From Bacteroidales bacterium (lineage in GTDB: Bacteria > Bacteroidota > Bacteroidia > Bacteroidales > UBA932): 64,000 nt of DNA. A program made the position numbers and the translations under genes. Each line of letters begins with the position of its first letter. Position 1 is the stretch's first letter. The stretch covers positions 1-64,000 of the forward strand of contig JAFTWQ010000043.1 in the NCBI GenBank assembly GCA_017465225.1. The letters run 5' to 3'. A model generated the notes under the pieces. The model was given only the letters and a program-made list of their open reading frames with translations. It was not told the origin of the DNA and did no database searches. Of this stretch, positions 42,707-52,200 are shown one piece after another.

Positions 42707-44167
42707 CTAATGAAATACTTCCGCTTCAGCCTCTTTAACCATGCGACCGATCGTTTCCGCATCAAAATTCACCGGGCCGTCAGACAGGTCCGGTATATTG
42801 AACGAACGAAGGCTGTTTTCATAATGCCATGGGTCTTCCTGCGGCAGCACGAAAGGCTTTGTCAGATTGCCGTTTTCATCCACATGGCAGAAATATGGTC
42901 TGCCGTATTTTCCGTCTCCCCTCTTGCTGGCAAAAACGAACCAGCGGCTTGATGAAGACCAGCTGTGATATGTATCGGAACGGTCTGAATTGGCGGCATC
43001 CATCTTAACGATCTCTCCTGTATGAAGATTCATCATCTCCAGCTGACATTCGGCATGCCAGATAGGGAAAGTGCCGTAGTCGGCCACGGTATACATTATC
43101 CATCTGCCGTCCGGCGAACACTTCGGATGGCATACGCTCCCATCATGTTCTGCTGCATCCCATACGACTTCGGCAGCCTGTCCTGTCATGCCGGTCTTCT
43201 CATCGAAACCGATCTTCATAAGCGAATAGCGGAGCTTCTCCACATCACGCGGGAGAGGAATGGTGTCGGCTGCACAGTAATAGATGCTTCTTCCGTCGGC
43301 CGAGAATACAGGGAAAGTCTCAAGCACATCCCTGCGCGACACTGCTGGAGGGACCGTCATTTCATTTCTGTCGAAGTCCGCTATGGCCAGATCGGATTCG
43401 GTGTCATAGACCTCCAGCCTACGGCTGCCCTGCGTATGGAAACCCGGGATGATAATATTGGATGAGAACACGCCGAATCTTCCGGAAGGGTGGATTTCAC
43501 CGTACACGGTACCTGAAACCATATTCTTTGCCCTGAGCGAGAGCTTGCGGATTTCGCCGTTCCTGTTCAGAAAGGCTCCCCCGTCCTTTCCTCTGACATA
43601 AAACATCGACAGGTCCGCACGAGCCTGGCTGTGTATATGGCAGTTCATGCATGAATTGCCGGTGTTCTTCCAGTCAGAGAGGACCCTTTCATCAAAATTT
43701 TCGATGCATCTCTCGCGGATCTCGACTTCGTGCCAGACTTCATATCCCGGTTCGATAAGACGGTATGAAAGATACGGATCGATCTTGTCCGGAGAAACAT
43801 AGACCTTCCATTCATGCTTTTCCTTCTTTCCGCCTTTCATGAGGATTTCTGCCGAGAAACTGATTGAATCACCCTCTGCTGATGCAAGGAGTTCCTTCCA
43901 TTGCTTCATGTCCCATACGACCTCCTTACCTTCAAACTCCCGGACCGACTCATGGCATGTGACGGTAGTGCGGGCCTTTCTGATTCCAGCGGAAGTATAA
44001 TGGAAATTGAGTGGGGCAATGTTGGAAGGGACGGTCACTCCCATATAGTCGGGATATATGGGCGAGTCCGTATTGACGGGCACTTCTGCACCTTCTCTGC
44101 CGCAGGAAGCGAAGAGAACAAGCGAGACAGCTGCCAGTATTACCTTATTTAATGTTCCTTTTAGCAT
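42707..44167 (-). CDS. CXXCH beta-propeller lipoprotein 2 (divergent)
   Basis: I start this gene at 44167 (MLKGTLNKVILAAVSLVLFA, then SC), giving a lipoprotein signal; the open frame extends to 44239. It is about 486 residues long. It has the shared N-terminal signature (IYPDYMGVTVPSNIAPLNF), CMNCH at about residue 170, and propeller repeats (HPSGRFGVFSSN, TFPVFSADGRSIYYCAA, SPDGRWIMYTVADYGTFPIW, YHSWSSSSRWFVFASKRGDG). It is the most divergent of the six: the FHxRG segment after the CXXCH is FYVRG, and the YWHPSG motif is GEIHPSG. It overlaps the helical-repeat lipoprotein gene upstream by 23 nt. Confidence 0.75.
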   Translation of the reverse strand: MLKGTLNKVILAAVSLVLFASCGREGAEVPVNTDSPIYPDYMGVTVPSNIAPLNFHYTSAGIRKARTTVTCHESVREFEGKEVVWDMKQWKELLASAEGDSISFSAEILMKGGKKEKHEWKVYVSPDKIDPYLSYRLIEPGYEVWHEVEIRERCIENFDERVLSDWKNTGNSCMNCHIHSQARADLSMFYVRGKDGGAFLNRNGEIRKLSLRAKNMVSGTVYGEIHPSGRFGVFSSNIIIPGFHTQGSRRLEVYDTESDLAIADFDRNEMTVPPAVSRRDVLETFPVFSADGRSIYYCAADTIPLPRDVEKLRYSLMKIGFDEKTGMTGQAAEVVWDAAEHDGSVCHPKCSPDGRWIMYTVADYGTFPIWHAECQLEMMNLHTGEIVKMDAANSDRSDTYHSWSSSSRWFVFASKRGDGKYGRPYFCHVDENGNLTKPFVLPQEDPWHYENSLRSFNIPDLSDGPVNFDAETIGRMVKEAEAEVFH

Positions 44168-45185
44168 ATTGATAGAAGAACCAGTAAGTCTTGCCATACT
44201 TTTTCTGCATTGGCTCCATTGCCCCCTGGCTGAAGGCAAACATGTTATTATAATCTGAAAACTCCTGAAGTATTTCCTGCGACAGGCCGAAATGAGTGAT
44301 GTTCTGCGGCGTAATGGCCCCGCGCTGAGCCAGAAAGATCAGCACAGCCTCATCATAAAGACGGGAATTGTCCCGCGAAGGATCATAGTCTTCGATGAAG
44401 TGCTCCAGATCCTTTATGATTATGTCGAGACAAAGCAGATATTGCCTTGCGAGCTGATTGTCCGGATTGGATGCGAGAAGGCTCTTGAGCACTCCCCTGT
44501 AGTCAGACGGACGATGAACCATATCGGACTTGTGTGCGAAGGATCTCAAAGAGGCCAGATGAGCTTTCACTGCCTGTGATTCCAGTCCCGGGATCCTATC
44601 GGACACCCAGTCTTCACAGCCTTCTTCCTGCGAGAGCAGACGCAGGTATTTACGTGCAGCCTCGTCCTGACCGTTGACAAGGTTGATCTCCGCAAGACGC
44701 TTGAGATATGGCACGCCGAAATGGTCCGGAGAGAATATCTGGGCAAGCATCGCGCTATGCTCGGCCATGGTCATTTCCCCCAGACGGAACCACACCTCTG
44801 AAGATGCGGCGATCTTGAGCTGCCCCGCCTTTTCATCTACAGGCAGGAACAGTCCCCTTTCAAATGGCTGGTAATAATGCATCAGGCTGTCGGCCAGATG
44901 TCCTTCCATGGCCATGACAAGATTGTGATAATATGCATGGATCTCCGATGTGCGCGATCCTTCTGTCAACTGTCCGACCTTGTCCCAATTGCCATCATAT
45001 GCCTCCAGGATAATGCCGAACACATTGTCAGTACCATCATCCGGTTCCCCGTACATCCGAGCCATACGGTCATCGTCCAGATGATGGGCCTTCTGCCAGA
45101 TCTGACGGTAATCCGGGGTATCTTCCGCACAGGAGACGATAAGGGAAGCTGAAACCAACAGGCTGAAAATCTTGTTCAATCTCAT
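44145..45185 (-). CDS. Helical-repeat lipoprotein, soluble counterpart of the DUF6057-like C-terminus
   Basis: I start this gene at 45185 (MRLNKIFSLLVSASLIVSC), because the ATG at 45206 falls inside the -7 promoter element. The 346-residue lipoprotein lacks membrane helices. It is built of helical pairs like the C-terminal half of the paired membrane proteins: VWFRLGEMTMAEHSAMLAQI, LAEINLVNGQDEAARKYLRL, and a final KKYGKTYWFFYQYAKRN that matches the TYW tail of the paralogues at 45258, 55134 and 57985. It appears to replace the membrane protein as partner of the propeller lipoprotein at 42707. Confidence 0.75.
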   Translation of the reverse strand: MRLNKIFSLLVSASLIVSCAEDTPDYRQIWQKAHHLDDDRMARMYGEPDDGTDNVFGIILEAYDGNWDKVGQLTEGSRTSEIHAYYHNLVMAMEGHLADSLMHYYQPFERGLFLPVDEKAGQLKIAASSEVWFRLGEMTMAEHSAMLAQIFSPDHFGVPYLKRLAEINLVNGQDEAARKYLRLLSQEEGCEDWVSDRIPGLESQAVKAHLASLRSFAHKSDMVHRPSDYRGVLKSLLASNPDNQLARQYLLCLDIIIKDLEHFIEDYDPSRDNSRLYDEAVLIFLAQRGAITPQNITHFGLSQEILQEFSDYNNMFAFSQGAMEPMQKKYGKTYWFFYQYAKRNIK

Positions 45186-45199
45186 TTTGAGAATGTCTT

Positions 45200-45232
45200 T
45201 TTGCAAAGATATTCATTTATTTCATAACTTTG
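45200..45232 (+). promoter_or_regulatory. Promoter of the 45258-48424 unit
   Basis: TTTG at 45200-45203 and TAACTTTG at 45225-45232 with a 21-nt spacer. The start codon is 26 nt downstream. The -33 element abuts the opposing -7 element at 45204-45211. Confidence 0.75.
45204..45211 (-). promoter_or_regulatory. Divergent promoter -7 element of the 45185-42707 unit
   Basis: TATCTTTG on the minus strand, 19 nt before the start at 45185. It lies between the -33 and -7 elements of the plus-strand promoter, so the two promoters overlap. Confidence 0.6.
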
Positions 45233-45257
45233 CTGATTATTGTTTTGATTATTTCCG

Positions 45258-46985
45258 ATGAATCGCAGACAGACCATAATATCAGCAGTCCAGTCAGCGG
45301 CAGCATTTCTGCTCGCATTTGCATTCTTTAATTTCCTCTATCCATACCATGTCCACTATCAGGAACAGATGCAGCTGTTCCGCTTTGGAGCCGACTACTT
45401 CCGCGAAAGCGTGGCCGTGCCCGGCGGACTCGGAGGCTGGATAGGCGGATTCCTTGTGCAGTTCTTCTATCATGCCCCTGTCGGAGCACTCATTCTTGGC
45501 ATCCTGCTGGTGCTGATACAGCTGCTTACCTGGAAAAACATTGAGAACGGCTCCTTTGCAACATACCCGTTGAGTTTTCTCCCCGCAGTAGCGATGTTCC
45601 TCTTCCTCTGTGACGAGAATGCCCTTGTAACGGCAGCTATAGCAATCATCGCTTCGCTGACCCTGGCCTTCATCCTCATGAAGATACGCAGGACAGGAAT
45701 ACGGTCCATCATCACGATCATGCTCATGCCGGTGATGTACCTCCTGTTCGGAAGCATAAGCATACTTGTGCCTGTCATCGTGGCAATCAGATCCTTCATG
45801 CGCGAAGAAGACAAAAAGAATATACTCATCTTCTCTATTGCAGCTGTGGTGATGGCGACCGCAATCCCGCTCATTGCCCGCGCTTACAGCCCTTACCCTT
45901 TGGAAAGGCTCGCTTTCGGAGTCCATTATCACCGCTACCATAACGCAATCCCGCTGCTGGCATGGATATCAGTCCTTATGGTCCCTTCGGCAATGCTTCT
46001 TGCGACGGCATTCAGAAAGGACAGGATGGTCGCAGCAAGCCTGGCCCTTGCCATACTGCCGGCGGCATGCCTGACTCCGGTTTTTGCAGACATGGAAAAG
46101 GAAAGGCTTTTCGGCTATGACTTCATGACAAGGATGGGACAGTGGAACAAGATACTCGCGACCTCCGACAAGGATTCTCCGGATTCCCCTATCGCCGTGG
46201 AATGTACGAATCTCGCCCTTGCGAAGACCGCGCATATGTCCAGCGACATGTTCTCGTTCTTCCAGAACGGCCCGGCCGGCCTGATTCCGGAATTCACAAG
46301 AGACCATTTCTCTCCTGTACCGACAGGAACGGTATATTATCATCTCGGCATGATAAACACAGCCCAGACATTCTTCTTCGAGGCCCAGGAAGGTATTCCA
46401 GACTTCCAGAAGAGTGCAAGGCTCACACAGGCTCTGGCAAAGACAAACCTGATAAACGGAGACTATGAAGTGGCAAGGAAATATGTCGGAGCCCTCAAGC
46501 AGACCCTTTTCTATAGAGAGTGGGCAAAAGAGACTGAAAGACTTATCAATAATCCGGAACTTATAGAAAAAGTACCGGAATATGCGTACCTGCGTTCTGT
46601 CAGGATAAAGGATCACGACTTCATGTTCAGTCAGGAGGAGATGGATTCCATGCTGGGACTCATGTACGTTGAAAACGAAGCGAATGTCATGGCGATGGAC
46701 TACCTGCTTGCATGGTGCCTGCTCCGCAAGGACCTTCCGCGTTTCTTCGAATGCCACAAGCTTCTCAAGAAGGGCTACGACGCACGCCATTATCAGGAGG
46801 CCGTGGTGCTGTACTGGGCGCTGACACATGACGGGCCGGAAGGCATGCCTGGCTTCATAACAAGAAATGTCGCATCAGAATTCACCAGATTCATCTCTTC
46901 TTTCCAGTCAGGACGTGACGAGGCAAGCATGCAGAAGGAATTTGGAGATACATACTGGTTCTACTATTATTACCGATTCAAATGA
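45258..46985 (+). CDS. Polytopic membrane protein, long type (DUF6057-like) 2
   Basis: A 575-residue protein, the longest and apparently complete member. About eight helices occur before residue 280 (IISAVQSAAAFLLAFAFFNF; GALILGILLVLIQLL; ALVTAAIAIIASLTLAFILM and others). The conserved periplasmic stretch after helix 1 is YPYHVHYQEQMQLFRFGADY, then VPGGLGGWIGGFLVQFFYH. The C-terminal 290 residues are helical repeats (YYHLGMINTAQTFFFEAQEG, ALKQTLFYREWAKETERLI) ending EFGDTYWFYYYYRFK. It overlaps the propeller gene that follows by 4 nt (ATGA). The function is unknown; the coupling implies a complex with that lipoprotein. Confidence 0.75.
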   Translation: MNRRQTIISAVQSAAAFLLAFAFFNFLYPYHVHYQEQMQLFRFGADYFRESVAVPGGLGGWIGGFLVQFFYHAPVGALILGILLVLIQLLTWKNIENGSFATYPLSFLPAVAMFLFLCDENALVTAAIAIIASLTLAFILMKIRRTGIRSIITIMLMPVMYLLFGSISILVPVIVAIRSFMREEDKKNILIFSIAAVVMATAIPLIARAYSPYPLERLAFGVHYHRYHNAIPLLAWISVLMVPSAMLLATAFRKDRMVAASLALAILPAACLTPVFADMEKERLFGYDFMTRMGQWNKILATSDKDSPDSPIAVECTNLALAKTAHMSSDMFSFFQNGPAGLIPEFTRDHFSPVPTGTVYYHLGMINTAQTFFFEAQEGIPDFQKSARLTQALAKTNLINGDYEVARKYVGALKQTLFYREWAKETERLINNPELIEKVPEYAYLRSVRIKDHDFMFSQEEMDSMLGLMYVENEANVMAMDYLLAWCLLRKDLPRFFECHKLLKKGYDARHYQEAVVLYWALTHDGPEGMPGFITRNVASEFTRFISSFQSGRDEASMQKEFGDTYWFYYYYRFK

Positions 46986-48424
46986 TGAAAAGAGTGCTTT
47001 ATATACTGCTGGGCATCCTTATGTTCAGTTCCTGCTACAGATTTGACCCTTCAGAGGCCCGCTACACCGATGGCCCGATCTGGCCGGATTATATGGACGT
47101 CACCGTTCCCGTAGGGATAGCACCGCTCAACTTCTGCTACACGGCAGACTGCGGCCCTGTGCCTGTCACCACTTTCAGCCATGGCGACATGAGCATATCG
47201 ATAAAGGGACGTGAAGTAGTCTGGAAAGAGAAGGAATGGAAGAGACTTCTTGAAGCCGCCAAAGGAGAGGACATTACGGTCAGGAGCAGCGTGCTTCCCG
47301 ACACATGGACCATACATGTGTCTGAAGATGAGATAGATTACGGCATAAACTATCGTCTCCTCGCTCCGGGATACGAGGTCTACAGCAAGATGGGCATATA
47401 TGAGAGGAATCTCTCGAACTATAAGGAAAAGGCTCTCATCGAAAACACCCAGTTCGACGGCTGCGTGAACTGCCATGCCTACAACAGGGGAAATCCAGAC
47501 AATTACAGCCTGCATATCAGAGGCAGCCACGGCGCCACCCTCCTCAACATCGATGGAGAGATGGCCGCATACAACACCAAGACGGACAGCACCCTCGGTT
47601 TCTGCGTCTATCCTTACTGGCATCCGGGAGGAGATTACATCGCATATTCTTCAAACAACACGCGCCAGGGCTTCCATGTCCTTGCGGACAAGCTGATCGA
47701 GGTGTTCGACCTCGACTCCGACATGCTGGTCTACGATATCAGGAACAACTGCCTCATAAGCTCAGAATCGATCAAGAAAAAGGATGTATGGGAGACATTC
47801 CCGGCCTTCTCAGCCGACGGCAAGACACTTTATTTCTGCGCAGCATCTCCAAAGCCTATACCTGCAGAAGTCGACCAGATAAGATACAACCTTTGCAGCG
47901 TCGATTTCGACCCTGCCACCGGCACTATCGGTTCCAGGATCGACACCTTGGTATTCGCAGAGGGAACAGGCAAGAGCGTTTCCTTCCCGAAGCCTTCATA
48001 CGACGGAAAATTCCTTGTCTACACCCTTTCAGATTACGGAAACTTCAGCATCTGGCACCATGAAGCCGACCTTTGGATCATGGACCTGGAGACAGGAGAA
48101 TCACGTCCGATGGACAAGATCAACAGCCATGACACGGAGTCCTACCACAGCTGGTCTTCAAACAGCCGCTGGATGATGTTCAGCAGCCGCAGGGACGACG
48201 GCCTGTATACCCGTCTTTTCTTCACACACATTGATGAAAACGGCCAGGAAAGCAAGCCGTTCATGCTTCCGCAGAAGCATCCGCTGCATTACTACAGCTA
48301 TCAGAACAGGTCCTACAACGTACCGGAGTTCGTCACAGGACCTGTAGATCTGGACAGGACAGATGCTGAAAAGATGATAAACTGTGAAGAGCGCATTCAG
48401 TTCGGCTTCCGCATGTCCGAATAA
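46982..48424 (+). CDS. CXXCH beta-propeller lipoprotein 3
   Basis: A 480-residue lipoprotein (signal ends LMFSSC). It has the signature IWPDYMDVTVPVGIAPLNF, a single CVNCH (about residues 161-165) followed by LHIRGSHGATLL, and propeller repeats: YWHPGGDYIAYSSNN, TFPAFSADGKTLYFCAA, SFPKPSYDGKFLVYTLSDYG, YHSWSSNSRWMMFSSRRDDG. Only 13 nt separate its stop from the stop of the convergent GH5 gene, with no terminator between them. It is the only propeller gene on the plus strand. Confidence 0.75.
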   Translation: MMKRVLYILLGILMFSSCYRFDPSEARYTDGPIWPDYMDVTVPVGIAPLNFCYTADCGPVPVTTFSHGDMSISIKGREVVWKEKEWKRLLEAAKGEDITVRSSVLPDTWTIHVSEDEIDYGINYRLLAPGYEVYSKMGIYERNLSNYKEKALIENTQFDGCVNCHAYNRGNPDNYSLHIRGSHGATLLNIDGEMAAYNTKTDSTLGFCVYPYWHPGGDYIAYSSNNTRQGFHVLADKLIEVFDLDSDMLVYDIRNNCLISSESIKKKDVWETFPAFSADGKTLYFCAASPKPIPAEVDQIRYNLCSVDFDPATGTIGSRIDTLVFAEGTGKSVSFPKPSYDGKFLVYTLSDYGNFSIWHHEADLWIMDLETGESRPMDKINSHDTESYHSWSSNSRWMMFSSRRDDGLYTRLFFTHIDENGQESKPFMLPQKHPLHYYSYQNRSYNVPEFVTGPVDLDRTDAEKMINCEERIQFGFRMSE

Positions 48425-48437
48425 CAATCAACGCAAT

Positions 48438-50390
48438 TTATTCAAGCACAAGACTCCTGATCACGATAGGCTTTCCGCCCAATGACCAGAATCCGGCAAT
48501 GTAGATATGCGACGGGCTTATCGCATTGCCGTTCTTGTCTTTCATCGCATGCAGATCCACCACGACCTTGCGGGATGAACCGAAATCATACATCGCGGGA
48601 TCGCTCCAGTAATTGTTCTTGTCGAACAGACGGAAGGAAACCTGACTGGCATTGTCATTTCCAAGCTCGACGGTAAGGGTCTTGAATGCAGACAGATCGA
48701 GACCTTCCGCATACTGCCATCCGCCGAATCCGTACTGACCGGTGATCAGCGTCGATGTCTCCTCATCAAAAGAACCCTTCTCCCAGATGGAAGGATCGAA
48801 CATGGCTTCGGTAAGAGGGAACGGAGTGATGACATTCACATCAATGACCAGTTCCTTTGTTACGCCGGCCCCAGATGTATATGAAACATTCACATTCGTA
48901 CGGCCCTCCTTCAATGCGATAAGCTTGCCGCCCTCTATCTTCACCACGGACGGATCGGAGCAGCTGACCGTAGCCTTCGATGTAACTGCCGCCTTGCTTC
49001 CGTCAGCATATACGGCATTCACGATCAGGCTTCTGCTGTCACCCATGCGGATGTCAAGGCTTGTATCCATGCCGACAATCTCAAGGCCTGCGAGCTCGCC
49101 TTCCGCACTACCCTCTCCCGCATATTCCTTGAACCAATGGTAGACCGGCCATGGGCATGCCTCGGGATCGTTCAGGAAAGTATAGCTGCCCGGAGTGCCA
49201 GGCACATCACGGAACTGTGCGAGAAGATGCTGGCTGGTGAAGATCATCCAGCTTACATTGCCAGTGTTGTCTGCTATATACTTGAAGTTCGCACCGAATC
49301 CGGTACCGCCGGCCACGCCTGTGATGCTCTTGCCCCATGACGAATCATATTTTGCAGGAGCCCAGTCCATCTCTGTGACCATGACCGGAGCGAAGTCTGC
49401 AACAGGCTTGATCTGCGCATCCCATCCTCGCTGGAAGCCTTCGTAGCCGCCTCCCATGACTCCGCCAAGCTCTGCACTTGGCTGCTCGGCATCGCTGCCA
49501 TACCATCCAGGATACACATGGATGGCGTAACCGATGTTTTCACCTTTTATCGGATATGTTGCATAGCCCGCATACTGTGACTGGTAGCCGAGGCCCGGAA
49601 CCCATATTATGTTGCGGCAATTGCCCCTGATCTTGTCAACTATGGCCTGGAAATACTCGCTCATCTTCTGGAAATGTCCGTCACCCGAACCGGCATATGT
49701 GCCGTCCGGTCCCTTGATATGGATAGGCTCATTGGCAAGCTCGAACATGATGCAGCCATTGTTCCTGATCTTCTTATGCTTTGAAACGATTTCCCAGACC
49801 TTCAGCAGGAATGTCTGATAGTCATCTCCTACAGCGATCTTCTCCGGTGAGACTCCCGGAGGACGCATCACGACGTAAAGGCCTTTTGATATCATATACT
49901 CGGCCATAGGCACGAACACCTCATCGAGATATTTCCTGAAACGGGTCTCCGAGAACCTCTCATGACCCTCATAACGCACAGACTCCTGGTTCGGATCGTC
50001 GCTCCAGTAAGGATCCATATGCATCCTTATGAAATCCATCCTCCAGCCGGCAGCAAGGACTTCATCGATCATCCTCTTGTTGTAGCTGAGACATGCGTTG
50101 ACATCATAATTGTTCCAGCCCCAGTTGTTGAAGAAAGGGCTGTATGTCTGTCCGAAACCATGAAGATTCACGACATTGCCTTCGGAATCCTTCAGGTAGC
50201 GTCCCACAACATTGAGTTCAAACTCGGAGAAGTCCGGTGCAGGGTCTTCGTTATCCGGTTTTTCCTCTTCAGGTTTATCTTCTTCCTTATCTACAGGAGG
50301 TTTCTCCGGGATATATTCCTCATGACTGAAACATCCTGTAAGACACAGCATCATTGCAGCTGTGCCAAGCAATCTCTCAAATATCTTCAT
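48438..50390 (-). CDS. GH5 endo-glycanase with Ig-like and C-terminal beta domain, lipoprotein
   Basis: A 650-residue lipoprotein (signal ends MLCLTGC) with an acidic, Pro-rich linker (about 27-55) that holds it off the membrane. The GH5 barrel spans about 60-400: NLHGFGQTYSPFFNNWGWNN, acid/base Glu in IMFELANEPIH (about 212), nucleophile Glu in VMVTEMDWAPA (about 335). A bacterial Ig-like domain (about 420-510) and a beta-sandwich binding domain (about 515-650) follow. The subfamily cannot be fixed by eye; GH5_21-type xylanase would fit the GH10 neighbour 8 nt upstream. It is last in the long propeller/membrane/GH10 operon. Confidence 0.85.
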   Translation of the reverse strand: MKIFERLLGTAAMMLCLTGCFSHEEYIPEKPPVDKEEDKPEEEKPDNEDPAPDFSEFELNVVGRYLKDSEGNVVNLHGFGQTYSPFFNNWGWNNYDVNACLSYNKRMIDEVLAAGWRMDFIRMHMDPYWSDDPNQESVRYEGHERFSETRFRKYLDEVFVPMAEYMISKGLYVVMRPPGVSPEKIAVGDDYQTFLLKVWEIVSKHKKIRNNGCIMFELANEPIHIKGPDGTYAGSGDGHFQKMSEYFQAIVDKIRGNCRNIIWVPGLGYQSQYAGYATYPIKGENIGYAIHVYPGWYGSDAEQPSAELGGVMGGGYEGFQRGWDAQIKPVADFAPVMVTEMDWAPAKYDSSWGKSITGVAGGTGFGANFKYIADNTGNVSWMIFTSQHLLAQFRDVPGTPGSYTFLNDPEACPWPVYHWFKEYAGEGSAEGELAGLEIVGMDTSLDIRMGDSRSLIVNAVYADGSKAAVTSKATVSCSDPSVVKIEGGKLIALKEGRTNVNVSYTSGAGVTKELVIDVNVITPFPLTEAMFDPSIWEKGSFDEETSTLITGQYGFGGWQYAEGLDLSAFKTLTVELGNDNASQVSFRLFDKNNYWSDPAMYDFGSSRKVVVDLHAMKDKNGNAISPSHIYIAGFWSLGGKPIVIRSLVLE

Positions 50391-50398
50391 AACAACAA

Positions 50399-52189
50399 TT
50401 ATCTGGCTCTCAAGCCATTAGCAAAACCGGCATATGCGTATTTACGGTTATAGTTGATATCCCACAGGCCGACAGGCTCTCCGCCTCTCCATCCTGTTCC
50501 GAGCTCACCGCCAGCATCCCTTGTACACCACTGGGTGATACCATACTGCTGCGCCGGAGGCACGATTTCAAAATACTTGCGTACGATGAAATCATAGTAA
50601 TCAGCCATTGCCCTGTGCTGATAATCCTGCATCTGCGATGTAGGTACGGTATTGCCGTTCTTATCGACATATCCCATATCAAGCTCTGTGATCTTGACCA
50701 GTTTGCCGGTATTCGCCATCAGCTGAAGCATCCTTACATAATGCTTTTCCTTGCTCGCCTGGATATCAGGGTTCTCATAACAAGACACATGCATCTGGGT
50801 TCCGATACCGTCGATCTTCGTCACTCCGTCAGACTCCCATACCTCGATCCAATGTATAAGGCTCTTGAGCTTCTTGTTATCATCCCAGTCAGACTCAAGG
50901 TTGTAGTCATTGATGAACAGTCGCAAAGGAGCTGTTCCTCCGAATTCAGCATAATACTTACGTGCCTTTTCGATCACTATACGTACATAATCTCCCGAGC
51001 CAAGGTAATCCTGCCAATAGAAATTATTCGAACTTCCCCACTCAGCAGACTCAAGTTCATAATATCCGTCACCATTTGTATCTCTGCCGGATACGGATTC
51101 GTTTACAGCATCCCATGCAGACACCCTGGTAGCCGTAACCTCCATCATGCCCTTTATCCACCTGTCAAGGACATCAGTAAGCGCCGCCTTCTTCTCTGCA
51201 GGAGTCATCGGCTCATATGTATAGCTTACGCCGGTAGCAGTAAACACGAAATCATCGATATAGATGTCACCAGCGAATTCTCCGAAACTGAAGATCAGTC
51301 TTGTACCTCCGTCGGCGCTGCATGTACATGTCATCTCGACATCCTTCCATCGTGTATTGAAGTCCACGACACCGAATTCTCCGGCAGACTTATATCCGTC
51401 AGTGATCTGGAAACCAGCTGAAAGCGAGCCGTTTCCGGAGCCCTTTATCTTGAAGTTCAGTCTGTATGACTGGCCGTTTACAAACGGCTCGGCAAAGTCA
51501 CGCGCAAACTGGGCCTCCCATGAATTTACTGAAGACGGATTGGTGACCTTCAATGCCCCACCTTCCACTTCTCTGGTGGAATTGTTGCCCCAGCCCATGA
51601 AAGGCTGTGCACCATCGTTGAAGTCTGCTTCAAGAAGAACGACCTCACCTGTAGAAGAAGGAAGCTCGACCTTCTTTCCCTTGATGACATTGTTAAGATA
51701 TGTATTCTGCTGCTGTGCATGCCATGCTAATGTATGTCCATATACAGTCATTCCGGCACGCTCCGCCTCCTCGATGAAATTCCTTACCTGCGTGAAATCC
51801 ATCGAACCGTCCTGTCTCATGACAGATGACTGCTTCATGGCATTTCCGGCTGTCATTTCATTGAAATTGGTGACAGCAAGATTGTAGTGCTGGCCTTTCT
51901 GGAGATATTCGTGAACGGTGACTCCAGCTCCAAGCTTGAAATCCGGAGAAACCTGACGGTTCACATAGTTCTTAAGGGCATCATATGCAGCAAGATTGTC
52001 ATATGAAAGATTGTCATCACCCGGAGTAGGGCCCGGATCAGGAGTCGGATCAGGATCCGGGTCTGGTTCCGGTTTCGGATCTGGTTTTTCGACAACGGGT
52101 CTGTCATCGAGATAATCATCCGGGAAACATCCGGCCACAAATGACAATGAGAGCAGCATCACTCCAATCTTAACAAACAGTCTATCCAT
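50399..52189 (-). CDS. GH10 endo-xylanase with one inserted CBM, lipoprotein
   Basis: A 596-residue lipoprotein (signal ends FVAGCF) with a striking Pro/Asp/Glu linker (about 30-62). The GH10 barrel starts at about 65 (NYVNRQVSPDFKLGAGVTVH) and is interrupted after TLAWHAQQQNTYLN (about 150) by a beta-sandwich carbohydrate-binding module (about 175-315: NDGAQPFMGWGNNSTREVEG). It resumes with MTPAEKKAALTDVLDRWIKG. The acid/base Glu is in AWDAVNES (about 360) and the nucleophile Glu in ITELDMGY (about 500). Such split GH10 enzymes cleave xylan at the surface in Bacteroidetes. It lies 11 nt after a propeller gene and 8 nt before the GH5 gene. Confidence 0.93.
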   Translation of the reverse strand: MDRLFVKIGVMLLSLSFVAGCFPDDYLDDRPVVEKPDPKPEPDPDPDPTPDPGPTPGDDNLSYDNLAAYDALKNYVNRQVSPDFKLGAGVTVHEYLQKGQHYNLAVTNFNEMTAGNAMKQSSVMRQDGSMDFTQVRNFIEEAERAGMTVYGHTLAWHAQQQNTYLNNVIKGKKVELPSSTGEVVLLEADFNDGAQPFMGWGNNSTREVEGGALKVTNPSSVNSWEAQFARDFAEPFVNGQSYRLNFKIKGSGNGSLSAGFQITDGYKSAGEFGVVDFNTRWKDVEMTCTCSADGGTRLIFSFGEFAGDIYIDDFVFTATGVSYTYEPMTPAEKKAALTDVLDRWIKGMMEVTATRVSAWDAVNESVSGRDTNGDGYYELESAEWGSSNNFYWQDYLGSGDYVRIVIEKARKYYAEFGGTAPLRLFINDYNLESDWDDNKKLKSLIHWIEVWESDGVTKIDGIGTQMHVSCYENPDIQASKEKHYVRMLQLMANTGKLVKITELDMGYVDKNGNTVPTSQMQDYQHRAMADYYDFIVRKYFEIVPPAQQYGITQWCTRDAGGELGTGWRGGEPVGLWDINYNRKYAYAGFANGLRAR

Positions 52190-52200
52190 ATCCTTGATTT

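Noticed and set aside
44167..44239. Longer N-terminus for the propeller gene at 42707
   Set aside because: The extra 24 residues precede a normal lipoprotein signal and would bury it; they lie within the coding end of the upstream gene.
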